Origin: Cheilinus undulatus
Taxonomy: Eukaryota > Chordata > Actinopteri > Labriformes > Labridae
Length of the DNA: 64,000 nt
Reading direction: 5' to 3'
Assembly (NCBI RefSeq): GCF_018320785.1
Contig: NC_054885.1
Span: 12,336,421-12,400,420, forward strand
In this document: positions 63,626 to 64,000 of the stretch, one piece after another
Layout: each line of letters opens with the position of its first letter
Numbering within the stretch: position 1 is the first letter of the stretch
The notes under the pieces: generated by a model
Database searches by the model: none
What the model saw: only the letters and a program-made list of their open reading frames with translations
What the model was told of the DNA's origin: nothing
Made by a program: the position numbers and the translations under genes

Positions 63626-64000
63626 TTAAGGCATATATTTTATTCCTTTCATCCTTGGAATGATGTTAATATCTCTGATATCATCATGCTGTAGCAGCCA
63701 ACACAAGTAACGCTCTGTCCCCATTCCCCATCCGCTTGTGAGAAGTGGTTTCACCTGCCGCATGTTGATGTACCATTTGTAGGATTGCTCTAGCACCCCA
63801 TGGTGCCTGAGGGCATCTTGTACCATCTCAGGGGTCGAATGACGTTCACCAAGACCTACAGTCTCACCCAGACCCAGGAGAAGGTCAGCAGCTTTGGCTT
63901 TGCAACGTCCAGTTCCTTCCACATATGCTTGGTAGAAAGGAACCCCAAGATGGTCCATCTCAGTCAGCCAAACAGCACCGCCATACTTCTCAATCAAGAC
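63626..64000 (-). CDS. Class II aminoacyl-tRNA-synthetase-like protein (AsnRS-related), C-terminal part
   Basis: The last 124 codons of a gene that continues past the window; open without a splice site over 375 bp. Class II motif 3 is GWGMGTERYLCWLLQ (GxGxGxER), followed by the AsnRS/AspRS/LysRS-like DIRDINIIPRMKG. Upstream are LTEMDHLGVPFYQAY and a glutamate-containing LLLGLGETVGLGERH. The C-terminus is short (GIKYMP). It differs clearly from ordinary cytosolic AsnRS endings, so it may be an AsnRS paralogue or an archaeal-type asparagine-synthetase-related protein. Substrate cannot be inferred from this part. Confidence 0.75.
   Translation of the reverse strand, partial: VLIEKYGGAVWLTEMDHLGVPFYQAYVEGTGRCKAKAADLLLGLGETVGLGERHSTPEMVQDALRHHGVLEQSYKWYINMRQVKPLLTSGWGMGTERYLCWLLQHDDIRDINIIPRMKGIKYMP

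Overview
This window looks like nuclear DNA from a ray-finned (teleost, probably percomorph) fish. The genes are intron-rich with GT-AG junctions, the families are vertebrate (GIMAP, ATF4, apolipoprotein L, cathepsin D, MIEF1), and the spaces are full of fish-type Tc1-like and hAT transposons and LINE remnants. No prokaryotic, plasmid or CRISPR feature was seen. All exon joins were made by eye from splice signals and reading-frame continuity, with no transcript evidence.

Layout. (1) 1-8.57 kb, + strand: the 3' part of a GIMAP/AIG1-like GTPase gene, ending one G domain and encoding a second complete one. (2) 8.6-16.8 kb: gene-poor, with a degenerate satellite of about 240 bp units, a decayed Tc1 copy, a hAT-type element and a small tandem duplication. 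(3) 16.8-19.3 kb, - strand: atf4, with the two upstream ORFs that control its translation; the start codon of uORF2 lies at the very end of the first exon and the rest is in exon 2. (4) 19.9-20.6 kb: LINE 3'-end debris carrying a 156-bp, 91% identical copy of atf4 coding sequence and a short inverted piece of the same LINE. (5) 21.1-28.3 kb, - strand: an apolipoprotein L-domain gene whose N-terminal half is a run of phase-0 proline-rich exons with tyrosine motifs; its first exon was not found. (6) 28.3-37.2 kb: a transposon-rich spacer, including a 1624-bp Tc1-like element inserted inside another Tc1-like element. (7) 37.3-48.2 kb, + strand: a complete nine-exon cathepsin D-like protease, with a hAT element and a LINE in its introns. 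(8) 49.3-59.5 kb, - strand: mief1 (MiD51), including its 5'-leader ORF for a 70-residue LYR microprotein. (9) 59.5-64 kb: a hAT element interrupted by a Tc1 deletion derivative, then the C-terminal end of an asparaginyl-tRNA-synthetase-like protein on the - strand.

The genes do not form one pathway. atf4 and mief1 share two themes: both are close neighbours in mammals too (human 22q13), and both carry functional ORFs in the 5' leader. The most unusual items are the atf4 fragment in the LINE, the proline-rich/APOL gene and the aaRS-like gene at the edge.
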